DNA of 64,000 bases from Lathyrus oleraceus (lineage: Eukaryota; Streptophyta; Magnoliopsida; Fabales; Fabaceae), in assembly GCF_024323335.1 (NCBI RefSeq), contig NC_066581.1, forward strand, positions 34,428,699 through 34,492,698, in the 5' to 3' direction. A program made the position numbers and the translations under genes. How positions within the stretch are numbered: the stretch's first letter is position 1; each line of letters begins with the position of its first letter. Below the pieces are notes generated by a model. It searched no databases and was not told the DNA's origin. It saw only the letters and a program-made list of their open reading frames with translations. Shown piece by piece: positions 32,336 to 43,639 of the stretch.

Positions 32336-33630
32336 TTCATGTCTCTAATTTTTGTCAGAACCGTCTTTTCGGGTTTTCAATCCACTGAGACGCTCATTTT
32401 TTCCTAAGCCGCCTTTTCAGGTTTTCAACCTAGAGAGTTGTTCTTTTCTTTTTTAGGCGAAGCATTTCTTGCCCCTAGAATCAGTTTTGAAAGATATGAT
32501 CTTCTTGAGCACGAGGTCACCTTCTCGGGATACACGAGGTTTGACCTTCTTGTCAAAAGATTTCTTCATTCTATACTGATATAACTGACCATGACACATG
32601 ATAGTCAATCTCTTTTCTTCAATTAAATTGAGTTGATCAAACTTGGTATGACACTATTAAGCTTCGGTCAACTTGGCTTCCATCAACACACACATTGATG
32701 GGATCCTAACCTCCACGGGGAGCACATCTTCCATGCCATAAACAAGAGAGAAAGGGGTTGCCCATGTCAAAGTGCGGACAAATGTACGGTACCCATGCAA
32801 AGAAAATGGGAGCATCTAATGCCAATTTTTGTACGTCACAACCATCTTTTGGATAATTTTCTTAATATTCTTATTCGTAGCTTCAATAATCCCATTCATC
32901 TTGGGTCTGTAGGGAGAAGAATTATGATGTGCTATTTTGAAGTCTTTGTATAGCTTTTTCATCATATTGTTATTCAAGTTTGATCCATTATCAATAATGA
33001 TCTTAGTTGGCACACCATATCCACATATGATTTAATTCCTGATAAACCTCACAACAACTTGTTTGGTTACATCATCATACGATGCCGCTTCAACCCACTT
33101 TATGAAGTAGTCAATAGTCGCTAAAATGAATCGATGTCCATTTGATGCCTTGGGCTTTATCATGCCAATCATATATATTCCCCACATGAAGAAGGGCCAT
33201 GGAGAGGAAATGAAATTCAAAAGTGTCAGGGGAACATGAATCTTATCCGCATAGATTTGACACTTGTGGCATTTCTTCACGTATTTGCAACAGTCAGATT
33301 CCATTGTTAGCCAATAGTAAACTGCTCTCAACATCTTTTTTGCCATAGTATGTCCATTGGAATGAGTACCAAAGGAAACTTCATGGACTTCAGTCACCAA
33401 TAGGTCTATTTCGTGTCTATCCACGCATCTGAGCAAAACCATATCAAAATTTCTCTTATAAAGCACATTACCATTCAGGTAGAAGTTGTCATCCAGTCTT
33501 CTCAAAGTCTTCTTGTCTTTCAAAGATGCCCCAAGCGAGTAAATCTGACTTTGGAGGGAACACTTAATATCATGGTACCATGACTTATCATTTTTGATCT
33601 CTTCAATAGCAAATACATGAGTTGGCTTAT
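32336..33630 (-). pseudogene. Ogre/Tat integrase fragment (third Ogre copy)
   Basis: Minus-strand frames 33032-33523 and 32816-33013 show integrase: zinc-binding HSNGHTMAKK...CHKCQIYAD, MWGIYMIGMIKPKASNGHRF (first catalytic D replaced by Y) and IDNGSNLNNNMMKKL, NGIIEATNKN. A stop at about 33031 and further breaks show decay. The C-terminal part and the conserved downstream block follow to 32340. It resembles the Ogre2 integrase. It is cut at 33630 by the Athila-like LTR; no RT or gag of this copy is seen. Confidence 0.85.
32340..32460 (-). repeat. Conserved block downstream of integrase (third Ogre copy)
   Basis: The plus strand carries CTAATTTTTGTCAGAACC, then 'cgggttttcaatccactgag' and 'caggttttcaacctag', matching the blocks at 10760-10958 and 56780-57003. 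Confidence 0.6.
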
Positions 33631-35075
33631 TGATCGGTCACCATTTTCACTATGTTTTTGTTACTTATCCTACAAGAAACTAAGGATTTTCGGAACACTT
33701 GGTGCGCATTATGCTACATTTTAAGTTAGTTTTCATTTCCGTAAGTTATTTAAGCAGTTTATCAATTTTTAGTTTATTTAGTGTTTTCAGGATTTTATGC
33801 TTTGGTTGTCTGTGTTTATGCCCTCCAGGTCCCTGCAGAAGATCCACTGGACTCAATGCAAGAAAGTGGAAAGTTTTGGCATTTGCAAAAATAAGATTTT
33901 CCAGTTCAGGAGGCCTGACACGGCCACCCGTGTCACCTGACAGGGGCCGTGTCAGGAGAAAGGCAAAGAAAGAACAAGCAATGTCCAAGACAAAGGCCTG
34001 ACACGGTCGTCCGTGTCATCTGACACGGCCCGTGTCAGTTGACAAGGCTCGTGTCAGGTTACCTAGGGTGTGTCAGTAAGGAAAAAATAAGGCAGAGAGC
34101 TGACACGGCCACCCGTGTCAGTCCAAGCGTAAATTCCTCCAATTTTTGGGCTTTTTACCTGGGCTTGAGCTGCAAGGACGTTTTGGGGATTTCCAACCTT
34201 TATCAAGGGATTTTTTTCACTATTAAAAGAGGGTTTCTACAAGAGAAGAGGATATTTGGAACGAGGAGAAGACATAGAATTGTCAGACGATCGAGAATTA
34301 CAGAGAATAAGGAATTCATAGAGCGAAAGATTTTCATGAGCGGAAGTGATTGAAGATCCAAGTCATTCAATTACTTGTAATGTTTATTTATTTTTATCTT
34401 GAATATGTTTTTAACAATATGAGTAGCTAAACCTCCCAGTGTTATGGGGGGTGTCCCTGATTTAGATCTGTAATGAGTTGAGTTTACAATTGCATTTATA
34501 ATATTATTTTTACGGTAATCTTTTGATGTGTTTAATGTTTTCTCTTTCGAACCAATCGAGATTGTTATATGGTTATCAATTAGGCTGGACCGCCATTGAT
34601 AAGGTTTTCATAAGATTACTCTGCAGTAGATATCACCTAGGACTAGGGGTACCCTGTATGAATCAGACCATTCTTGATATAATAGGCTTAACTTCAACAT
34701 AATTGCCTATGGACATAGAAATTAGGGTAGAATGATTAAGGGTTTTCTCACCAAGGACTTGAGAGAAAATACCCTTCAGAACTAGTAGTAATTGATATCT
34801 GTTGATGCAATAGTGACTCAAAGTTATTACAGGGACAAATTATACATCTTCCCTGGTATTGTTCCTCTTCCCTTGCAAACCCTTATTTTTACAGTATTAT
34901 TTTCTTTTGCCTTTATTTTTATAAATATGAATCAAAAAATCCCAACAATAGTTTTTGTTTAATTGAACAATGATTTGAACTCGATATTGACTTGCAGTTC
35001 TTGAGATCACATTCGGGGAAATTCCCCTTTATTACTATAACAGGCAAAATAGTACACTTGATATTTTTCCGATCA
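33631..35075 (+). repeat. Athila-like 5' LTR (1445 bp)
   Basis: Begins TGATCGGTCACC and ends TTTTTCCGATCA, a 7-bp inverted terminal pair (TGATCGG/CCGATCA), and is followed after six bases by the PBS. It contains five members of the TGACACGG...CCGTGTCA palindrome family at 33916-34120. The open frames 33699-34001 and 34039-34353 lie within the LTR and have no recognisable domain. Confidence 0.78.
33916..34120. repeat. TGACACGG palindrome family in Athila-like LTR
   Basis: Perfect 8-bp-stem hairpins TGACACGG-loop-CCGTGTCA at 33916-33935 (loop CCAC), 33999-34018 (loop TCGT) and 34101-34120 (loop CCAC). A shorter one is at 34021-34037 (one-base centre), with degenerate ones at 33938-33954 and 34040-34056. 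Another perfect copy lies 3.7 kb away at 37878-37897. Confidence 0.9.
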
Positions 35076-35081
35076 AGTTTT

Positions 35082-35099
35082 TGGTGTCGTTGTCGGGGA
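35082..35099 (+). promoter_or_regulatory. Athila-like primer-binding site
   Basis: TGGTGTCGTTGTCGGGGA, a C-to-T variant of TGGCGCCGTTGCCGGGGA, the tRNA-Asp-type PBS typical of Athila elements. The three C-to-T differences fit decay of methylated cytosines. Confidence 0.8.
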
Positions 35100-35201
35100 C
35101 TGCCAAAATATAGAGTTTAATTTTAGTTCAATTAAAATTTTGTTGCTCTGCAATAAAATTAATTTTTTGTCATTTATATAATTTCATTCACTAATCTGTG
35201 T

Positions 35202-35984
35202 ATGCGAGGAGAGCCCTCAGCAAAATTTATTTTTGACGCAGAAATCGAGAGAACCCTTCACCAGAGACGCATAAACACTAGATTGAATTCCAAAGAAGAA
35301 GTTCCCTCTGATCACTCAGATTCAGAAAAAGTAATTATGGCTGAAATTCCTCTAGTTCCACCTCTAGAAAGACTCCTAGGTGACTATGGAAGTGCAAATG
35401 CGTCGGGTGGTAAATTGACCATTGTCAACCAATCGGTGAACGTGACTAGTTTTCAACTGCATCCTAGCATAATCAATCAACTTGAAAGAAAATATTTCAC
35501 TGGAAAGGTTAATGAAGATGCAAACAAGCACCTGCAGAGATTCCTGACCATGAGTACTACTTTGGAAATTGATGGTCATACTGATGAAGCAAAGAAGTTA
35601 AGAATGTTCTCATTCACTTTATCTAAAGAGGCAGAAGATTGGTTATACTCTCTTCCAGCTGACAGTATTACATCATGGAAAGAGATGGAAATAACTTTCT
35701 TAAATGAGTATTTTCCAGCATCAGTATTTTTGAGAAAAAGGTATGAAATCTTGAACTTTAAACAGAAAGATGGTGAGTCTTTGGGAGATACCTACAAAAT
35801 ATTCAAAAGGGTTCTCGTAGCTTGCTCAACTCATAATATGGATCAGACTAAACAAATGCAGATGTTTGTCAATAGGCTGAAAATAAAGACAAAACAGTTG
35901 ATTGATACAGCAGCCGTTGGCTCAATAAATTTCTCAACATCCACCGGTATTAAAAGGATCATTGAAGTGATAACCGCAAATTAG
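35202..35984 (+). CDS. Athila-like gag
   Basis: An open frame of 260 residues starting MRGEPSAKFIFDAEIERTLH. The capsid-like gag domain is recognisable (ERKYFTGKVNEDANKHLQRF, KEAEDWLYSLPADSITSWKE, NEYFPASVFLRKRYEI). The usual gag is longer; here a stop at 35982-35984 ends it, and cysteine-rich and further gag sequence continues in broken frames to 36280. No intact downstream partner remains. Confidence 0.82.
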   Translation: MRGEPSAKFIFDAEIERTLHQRRINTRLNSKEEVPSDHSDSEKVIMAEIPLVPPLERLLGDYGSANASGGKLTIVNQSVNVTSFQLHPSIINQLERKYFTGKVNEDANKHLQRFLTMSTTLEIDGHTDEAKKLRMFSFTLSKEAEDWLYSLPADSITSWKEMEITFLNEYFPASVFLRKRYEILNFKQKDGESLGDTYKIFKRVLVACSTHNMDQTKQMQMFVNRLKIKTKQLIDTAAVGSINFSTSTGIKRIIEVITAN

Positions 35985-36061
35985 CATCTGGAATTATATG
36001 ATAGGTGTACAAGCAAACTGAAGGAGTCATTGATCTGAAACTGTAAGCTAATAAAATTTGT

Positions 36062-36940
36062 TTGGAAGATACATTCATTGCTGAAGTAGAAAATAAATTG
36101 AAAGCGATGAGTACAGGTACTCAACAGGTAGCTCAAATTCAACCTGCTCAGACCATCACTTGTGAAATCTGTAATGGACCTCACCATATTGTGTATTGCT
36201 TTGCAACTCCTCAACAAATTGAAGAGATAAAATTCTTAAAGCAAAATAATTCCTACTCCAACACTTATAATCCAGGTTAAAAAAATCATCCAAACTTCTC
36301 CTAGAAATATCATAGAGGTAATGTTCCACAATAGGGTCAAGGTCAATATCAGACTCAATATAAACAATAACAAGCTCCAAAGAAAGCAGACTGGGAGATT
36401 GTCATTGAAAATATGGTTGCTTAAAATAGGCAATTTGAAGAAAAGACTAGAAACAATCATAAAAACACCACCGCATCTCTAAAGAATCTTGAAGTTCAAC
36501 TGGGTCAGATAGCACAACAACTAGCAAGTTCTCGAACACCAGGTTCCTTACCAAGTGAAACAGTTCAAAATCCAAGAAATCAGAAGAATATTAATATTGT
36601 CACGACAAAAAAGGATATATCTGCTAAAGATGAAGAAGTAATACCACCTGGCAAGCCAATTGAAGAGAAAAATAAAAAGGATACTAAACCAGTGATTAAG
36701 TTACCATACCCTTAGAGGGTGAAAAAGAAGGATCCAAGCGAGTCAAACTTTGAGAAACTCGTGACAATGTTCAAAAATATAGAGGGTCAGATGTCTTTGT
36801 TTGAAGCACTTGAGAGAATGCCCATGTACAAAAAAATAATGGAAGGGGTAATGGCCAAAAAGAAACCAACAGCAGAAGAACAGGTAGCCTTAAAGGAAAA
36901 GTGTAGTTCAAATTCACTGGAGTAGAAAATTCCCAACAAA
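36062..36940 (+). pseudogene. Athila-like gag C-terminal region, broken
   Basis: Frame 36062-36280 contains CEICNGPHHIVYC, a CCHC-like zinc knuckle. Frame 36719-36925 contains LFEALERMPMYKKIMEGVMAKK, matching the stretch before the Athila protease. Stops interrupt both, so this is decayed coding sequence. Confidence 0.72.
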
Positions 36941-36955
36941 CAGAAGGATCTTGGA

Positions 36956-37450
36956 ATGGTAACAATATCATGCACAATTAAAGAAATAACTTTCAAGAAT
37001 GTACTATTTGATTATGGAGCTAGTATGAGTCTAATACCATTATCAATCTATCACAAGTTGGGCATTAAAAGTGTTAGTGATACAAAGATAAATCTGAAGG
37101 TTGCAGATCGCTTGAGAAAGGATGCATATGGTGTAGAAGAAGACGTACTGGTGAAAATAGAGGACTTGAGTTTCCCTGTTTATTTTGTGATCCTAGACAT
37201 AACTGAAGATGAAAAGACACCCATCATTCTTGGTCGACCTTTCATGCAGACAAGTCGATGCAATCTCGACATGGACCAAGGGACAATAACCTTAAAAGTT
37301 TATGATAAAGTAATAATATTGAATACTGTTAAAAACATAGAACTAAAGGTGGAAAAAGAATACCACTATCAAGTAGGCTTGATCAGGACAAAGGTGAGAA
37401 GGCAAAGTAACATACCAACATCAGAGAAAGATACAAGAAGGCCTTCTTAA
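36956..37450 (+). pseudogene. Athila-like aspartic protease
   Basis: The 164-residue frame shows the retropepsin-like fold: VLFDYGASMSLIPLSIYHKL at the active site and PIILGRPFMQTSRCNLDMD as the flap/second motif. The active site reads D-Y-G instead of D-S/T/L-G, so activity is doubtful. RT should follow but does not. Confidence 0.75.
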
Positions 37451-38554
37451 GTCTCACCACTTCCATTAACAACCCCGAATAGAAAGACTCTTATTTCCAT
37501 TCCAAAAGCCAAGAGAAGGAAAAGAAAACGAAAACAAGGTAAGGAGATAGAGGTTAGAAAGGACTTGTGGCACAAAAGAATCCATACATGTGAAAAAGAC
37601 GGCTTCCTAGTTTTGAAAAAGAGGTGCAACAAGGTGTGGAGACTGAAGTACCCCCCATAACAAGGGGAATGAACCATCGAGCCATGCGATGTTAAATGAA
37701 GTGCTTTGTGGGAGGCAAACCACGCATTTTTATTTCTAATTATTGTTTGTGTTTGTTTGTTATTTTAGGTTTGTACAATGTCTTGCATAAAAGGGCGAAG
37801 TTACTCACAAAAAAGCGGAAGTCGTACCGGAAGAAAAGACCATGGAAAAAGTTGAGAAAATGAGCATAACAACAGCCTGACACGGCCACCCGTGTCAGGC
37901 CTGCGGATTTGAAAATTATTTGGAAAATTTGAATTTTGTGTGGGCCTCAGGCTCCTCAAGAGGGCACTGTGAGTCACCCTCATTCTATCTTGTTCTAAAA
38001 TATTGAATTTTGAGGCCAATGTTTAATTCAAGTGTGGGGAGATTTTACTATGCTTTTTGATTTTATTTTTCGTTTTGTTTTATTTGATTATTTCCCAATT
38101 TTTACTGTTTTACATTAGGTTTATTTTTACTGTCGGGTATCATTTGCTGCATGTATTTCAGGTTCTTGGTGTATTGTTGGATTAGGTGACGACCATTAGT
38201 GGTAGTGCATAAAAGGATCGCTCTATTTACAGTTGCTTGTTGTGAAGGATCTTCCCAAAAAGTTGATATTATTGAAGAAAATATCTGGCGCAAATTCTCA
38301 AGCTCGACTAACATAGGTTCTTTGTGTATTCCGAGTTGAGTAAGAAGTCGCACCAGAAGTATTGTGGATGTTGTCGAGTTTTACCTATCGTGGTGAATGC
38401 AGAAAAATCCAAACACATTTGTCATCACGAGCGATATTCAGGTATATCTTTATCATTCTGACTTTGTGTAGGTTCTCTGGGAATATCACTTCATATACAC
38501 ACACACACACACTGAGACACATTGTTTGAATAATAGCCATGAGCCTTAATAGTC
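37451..38554 (+). other. Athila-like 3' spacer, no polymerase
   Basis: About 1.1 kb without a supportable gene. It includes the post-pol-like words noted for this element, one TGACACGG palindrome at 37878-37897, AAGTGTGGGGAGATTTTACT as in Athila 3' regions, and a short (AC)n tract at about 38490-38508. The exact end of the element is not resolved. Confidence 0.6.
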
Positions 38555-39522
38555 ATCCCTTTTGTTGGTTCTATGTATTGACATAAATTTTGGTAAAACT
38601 TAGTGTTATCACAAGATGTCACGCGTTTTGTCTTGACATGTGATATCAACTTCTTGCAGGTTGTTTAAATATGGTTGTGCAGGTTTTATTCGAGATGTCA
38701 GACATGTGCATACAGAACATTCAGTCTGAATGTTATGTGTTTTGTTATTGCGCTTTTCATGCAAGTCTTTGTGTGCTTATGTGGAGATTTCATGCGTTAT
38801 TAAAGGAGTAATTAAAGCCAAAATATTATGTTTCCCAAAGAGGAATGATTTGTTACTAATTCCTAGGGAATACACGTTAGATAGGATTAAGGCTTCTTGT
38901 AACCCAGGCCTATTCAGAAAGCTTCTATTTAAAGACCATGTAACCCTGTGTAATTGGAGAGAGATGTACGAACGTTGAAGTCAGTGAGTATTAGGGTTGT
39001 TAGCCTAATGTACGTTTGTACATTGTGATCCATTCATTCATCTGGTTGATGTGTCAATTGGACTGAGTTTTGAGTTGTAATTTTGTCCACTCTAAGCTTT
39101 GAAGTACGAGTGTATTTGTTTACTTGATTGGAGCTTTTAAGCAAGATTAAGTATGTGTCCTTGAAGTGTGACTTCTTTCTTTGTGTTATTTGTTATGTAT
39201 CACTGTTGTGATTGATGGGGAGTGAGTAGGTTCTCATATCCAAGAGTTCTTAGATAGAAGTCACACGGGTAGAGATTAGGTGAAAAGACTGTAACTTGAA
39301 GTTGTTTACTGAGAGTCTTTGAACTAATTCTGTTTAGTGGATTTCGTTCCTGGCTTGGTAGCCCCCAGACGTAGGTGTGTTTGCACCGAACTGGGTTAAC
39401 AATTGCTTGTGTCGCTTTTTCAATTGTTTCTCTATTTTTATCCTGTTTATATTTCACTTGTTGTTCAGATATTAGTGTCGTGACATTACCTTCGACATCT
39501 CATATCTAATACCAGAATTTCA
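38555..39522 (+). repeat. LTR of SIRE/Maximus-like copia element (left end unresolved)
   Basis: The sequence ends ...CAGAATTTCA just before an initiator-Met PBS at 39525-39536, so what precedes it is an LTR. The left border is not defined; TGTTGG at 38563 and TGTATTG near 38575 are candidates. The open frame 38730-38978 inside has no recognisable domain. Confidence 0.6.
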
Positions 39523-39524
39523 AT

Positions 39525-39536
39525 TGGTATCAGAGC
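39525..39536 (+). promoter_or_regulatory. SIRE-like primer-binding site
   Basis: TGGTATCAGAGC, continuing into AGGCATCCTGCTCTGG, as in SIRE/Maximus elements. It is complementary to initiator Met tRNA. Confidence 0.85.
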
Positions 39537-39589
39537 AGGCATCCTGCTCTGGTTCTGGGTGAGATCTTGGGACGTTACTTTCTGGTACT

Positions 39590-39942
39590 ATGGATAGAGA
39601 TGGAGGATTTATACACAAACCACCAATTCTGGATGGATCTAACTATGACTACTGGAAACCTCAGATGGTAGCCTTCTTGAAATCGCTGGATAATAAGGCT
39701 TGGAAGGTTGTTCTAACAGGATGGGAACATCCCTTCACTACGAAGGATGGAGAAGTTACAACTGATAAGAAGCCTAAGGAAGAATGGACCAAGGAGGAGG
39801 ATGAACTAGCTTTTGGAAACTCTAAAGCATTGAATGTTATATTCAATGGGGTTGATAAGAACATCTTCAGACTGGTGAATAATTATGAGGTGGCTAAAGA
39901 TGCTTGGAATATTCTCAAAACCACTCATGAAGGTACTGTTGG
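39590..39942 (+). pseudogene. SIRE/Maximus-like copia gag, N-terminal part
   Basis: The frame opens MDRDGGFIHKPPILDGSNYD and includes WKPQMVAFLKSLDNKAW, ALNVIFNGVDKNIFRL and AKDAWNILKTTHEGT, typical of SIRE-type gag. At 39943 an Angela-like LTR interrupts it, so the frame past that point (to 40030) is LTR sequence. The remainder of this element is not in the window. Confidence 0.85.
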
Positions 39943-41261
39943 TGTAAGCCCTAGAGGCCAATACTTTTTGGTACTTGTATCAAATTATTTATTAATAATA
40001 AAAGGCTTTTTCTTTATTATGTTTGTTTAATAAAGTCCCTAGAATAGCTAGTCCGTTTAATGTATCAAGTATGACTTAATCATGAGATCACATTAAACAA
40101 AAAGGACATTATTCTTAAAGTATCCGTAGTCGAGCTTTATTGTAAAGTGGGATAACATTAAAGCATAAAGACTATTATGTTTATAGACTGATGATCACAT
40201 CTCATGGATCATGGATAAGGAGTTATCAAGTCTTAAACATAGATATGAATATTAAGAGTAATATTTATACTGGATTGACCCACTATGAGAATACTATATA
40301 GAATGTTATGCAAAGTGTCATAAGTTATTCTCATGGTGATAATGGTGTATACCACCCTTCAACCTGAAACCACTGTGGACCCTAGATGTATAGTCGAGTG
40401 TCTTATTGCTGATCAAACGTTGTCCGTAACTGGATGACCATAAAGACAGTTGATGGGTACTCCACGAAGCATGCTAAGGGACATGAGTGACCTAGATGGA
40501 ATTTGCCCATCCTGCGTAACAGGATAAATGTCTATGGGTCCAATATTGAACTGGACAAGGATGACACGGTCTATGCCTTGTGTTCAATATAGACATTAGG
40601 GCAAAAGGGTAATTATACACATAAGTATTATCACAAAAGGATTTGTCAGATCACATGACATTTTCGTGTCTTGGGTAACAGTGATGTGTTGCTAGATACC
40701 ACTTACTGTTTATTATGTTAAATGTGTGATTTAATATAATTGTCAATGTCGCGAAAACCTACAGGGTCACACATAAAGGACGGATTGATGAGAGATAGAG
40801 TAACTAAGGAACACTGTAAGGTACGGTGCACTTAAGTGAATTGTAGAACATCGTAAGGTACGGTGTAATTAAGTAGAATACGAAATATGGTAAGGTACCA
40901 CGCGGTTAAGTGATATTGGCATATTATAAGATATGGGCCACATACACTTGAGTGGGCTTTTTAGCTAAATAGAACCCTTGTGTAGAAGCATTTGAGCAGT
41001 TGCAATTTCGTTTCTCTCTCTCTCTCTCTCACTCAAAGCCTTCATTCGTAGCAGCTAGCACTGAGATTGAAAGAATCCGTTCATGTGGACTGAGTAGAGG
41101 CGTTGTCATTGTTCAACTTTCGTGATCGCTCCGTAGATCTGCATCAAAGGTTACAATCACCACAAGAGGTAACGATTCTATCACTGATCATGCCCATTCG
41201 TATGGATCATTAAAAGAGAAATTTTAAATTCCGCTGCATTTGGGATCGCCTTTCTCCTTCA
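39943..41261 (+). repeat. Angela-like copia 5' LTR (1319 bp)
   Basis: Begins TGTAAGCCCTAGAGG and ends CTCCTTCA, followed by PBS TGGTATCAGAGC at 41263-41274. GTTGG before it is the likely left target duplication; the right copy is outside the window. It contains three to four imperfect copies of a TAAGGTACGGTG-based unit (40808-40940) and a TC microsatellite (about 41013-41030). Confidence 0.82.
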
Positions 41262-42777
41262 GTGGTATCAGAGCTACCTACGAAACCATGCATCTGATAG
41301 TTGTTTATTTTCTGTATTTTCTGTATTAATACGATTAAAAGACAGAATGAATCAAAGAATAAACGAGTAATTAAATTGAGATCGATCAAGTTATATATAT
41401 GATATAAGTAATCCTGATGCAAAATACGGTATATATGATATACTGTTTCTGTTTCGTTCATTCAAACACTTAATGGTTGTTTTCCTTTGAGCGATCAATG
41501 GTCGTTTGCTTCTTGATCCGATATTAGTATGGTGAAGCAATGACGTATTGATCAGTCATACTGAATCAACAATCGAGATGTGTTTGACGGTCGAAAATTG
41601 GTGCATTAGGGTTAATGACGGCACAAGGGTTGTGTTGTCAAAGAGTTATGCGATTAGGGTTGTGATTGCGCAAGAGTTGTGCTTTAAAGTATCAAGTGTT
41701 GATGCAAAAAACGACGTCGATTTCAAATGAATATTCATTAAAATTTTCGGTCGGACAGTGGACCCCCGACTAACTCTGCATAGTGTGATCGGTCGCCGAA
41801 ATTTAATTTGGTTTTAATTAATTAAAAGAATTAAAATTAATAATAATAATGTGTTTATTATTATTGTCTTGTGGTGATCAGTTATGGCCTTAGTTTTCCT
41901 TTATTTTGTTTTGGGTTTTAAAATACGACATGCGTGTCGTGCCTCTCTTTTAATCTAATAATATAACTTCTTTTCTCATCTCACTCTCTCGTATGTAAAA
42001 CGAGTTTCTTTTATATAATGTAATATTATGAAGAAAGAGAAGAATTCAATATCAAAGGAGGACAACCTTGAAGATCTTGCTTGGAGAAGCTTAGATCGTT
42101 ATTAAGTTAGCTTAGGTTCTCTCATTGGCTTGGGAGAACAATTGCGCTAGGGGTCATAACTGTTTCATTATGCATGTATGTTGATGCATGTGAATGTATG
42201 TTGATGTATGTGAGAGACGATTTATATGATAAATAAGCCGGTGAGATCAGAATAATTGCAAATTCCCTTAAATTAAATATTAAGTTTATGCTTTCCAAGT
42301 TTTAGCGCTCATCAAGACTAGTATCGGATAATGTAGGTTTCGCCTACGCGAGGTGCATGCTCTATATTAGTAAGGTGCGATGGGATAATTGTAATATCCA
42401 ATTGTTAAAACAATGGGTCAAACTTAACTAAACAAATTATAATAAGATTATATATGTTTAGAAGCAAGAGTTGGAAATGATCCATGTGATGGATTGGAAT
42501 AAGGAGTTATTCACCCAACTAAAATATTCGAGAGTTGTATTAGATATAATTGGAAGGAGTTCCTACCTAAATAACCTAGTTTTGTGTAATCCGCCTACAC
42601 GGACTTAAAACAAAGTGAAATATGGATCTCGACCCACTAGAAAATCTTCCTACGGGATTTTCCGAATCAAATGGTGAGGGTCATTTGTTTTTAGTAAAAT
42701 AGTGGGAGCATATTTAATTAAAGGCCTAATTAAATATGTTATTGATACTTATATTTTCATTATTTTTATGTAGATTA
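41262..42777 (+). other. Angela-like 5' leader
   Basis: PBS at 41263-41274 (TGGTATCAGAGC), then about 1.5 kb without a gene up to gag. AT-rich with no motif I can name. Confidence 0.6.
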
Positions 42778-43639
42778 CCATGACAACAAACACCTCTAAC
42801 AACATTTTGCGATCAATCCTTGACAAGGAAAAATTGTCTGGGACAAATTGTCTGAATTGGCACTGAAATCTAAAGATTATCCTCAAACATGATAGAAAGC
42901 TGTATGTCTTGGAGAAACCTGTTCCTGAAGAGGAACCTCCTAGTTCTGCACCTAAGGCAGAAAGAGATGCTTATAAGAAGCATGTCGATGATGCCAATGA
43001 AACTGCTTGTCTCATGCTAGCTACCATGAACTTAGAGTTGCAAAAGCAACATGAGAATATGGCAGCGTTCGGTATGATCGAACACCTGAAGATGCTCTAT
43101 CAAGAGCAAGCAAGAAATGAAAGATTTGAAGTTTCAAAAGCCCTTTTTTAAGGCAAGTTAGCGGAGGGAGCCCCTGTAGGTCCCCATGTGCTCAAGATGA
43201 TTGGGTATGTGGAGAACCTTGAGAGGTTGGGTTTTCCCCTCGGAAAGGAACTTGTGACTGATTTGATCTTGCAATCGTTGCCAGATAGATTCAGTCAATT
43301 TGTCCTAAATTTCAATATGAATGATATGGACAAATCTCTTCCTGAACTGCTAGCCATGTTAAGAACTATTGAGCAGAATCTGAAGTCAAAAGGGAAGTCC
43401 ATTCTGATGATCGGAAATGGAAAGAGACAGAACAAAAGGTCCACCAAGCAGGGTGATAAAGGGAAAGGCAAGGAAGTTGCCAAATCCAAACCCACTGTTG
43501 CTGCTTTGAAGCCTAATAGAGGCATAGCAAAAGAAGGCACATGCTTCCATTGCGGTAAGACCGGACACTAAAAGAGAAACTGCCCAAAGTACCTGGAAGA
43601 TAAGAAGAATGGAGTAGAGACTTCAACTTCAGGTATTTT
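42778..43639 (+). pseudogene. Angela-like copia gag with three stops
   Basis: The reading starts near 42778 (MTTNTSNNILRSILDKEKLS) and continues through KHDRKLYVLEKPVPEEEPPS, YKKHVDDANETACLMLATMN, VENLERLGFPLGKELVTDLI to the zinc knuckle CFHCGKTGH-stop-KRNC. Stops lie at the tryptophan-like position near 42867, near 43150 and inside the zinc knuckle near 43569, so it is dead. At about 43640, just before the protease would begin, the next element's LTR interrupts it. Confidence 0.83.

Larger units (their letters stand above)
33631..38555 (+). mobile_element. Athila-like Ty3/gypsy element, polymerase missing
   Basis: From the left: LTR, tRNA-Asp-type PBS, gag, zinc-knuckle region, protease, then 3' spacer-like sequence. 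RT, RNase H and integrase are absent: about 190 bp after the protease the sequence already resembles the Athila region that normally follows pol (ATCGAGCCATGCGATGTTAA, GGGAGGCAAACC). No 3' LTR is seen before the SIRE-like sequence, so the element is truncated on the right. It entered the third Ogre copy at 33630. Confidence 0.75.

Noticed and set aside
35376..35579. Antisense frames over the Athila gag
   Set aside because: Shadows of the plus-strand gag with no recognisable motif.
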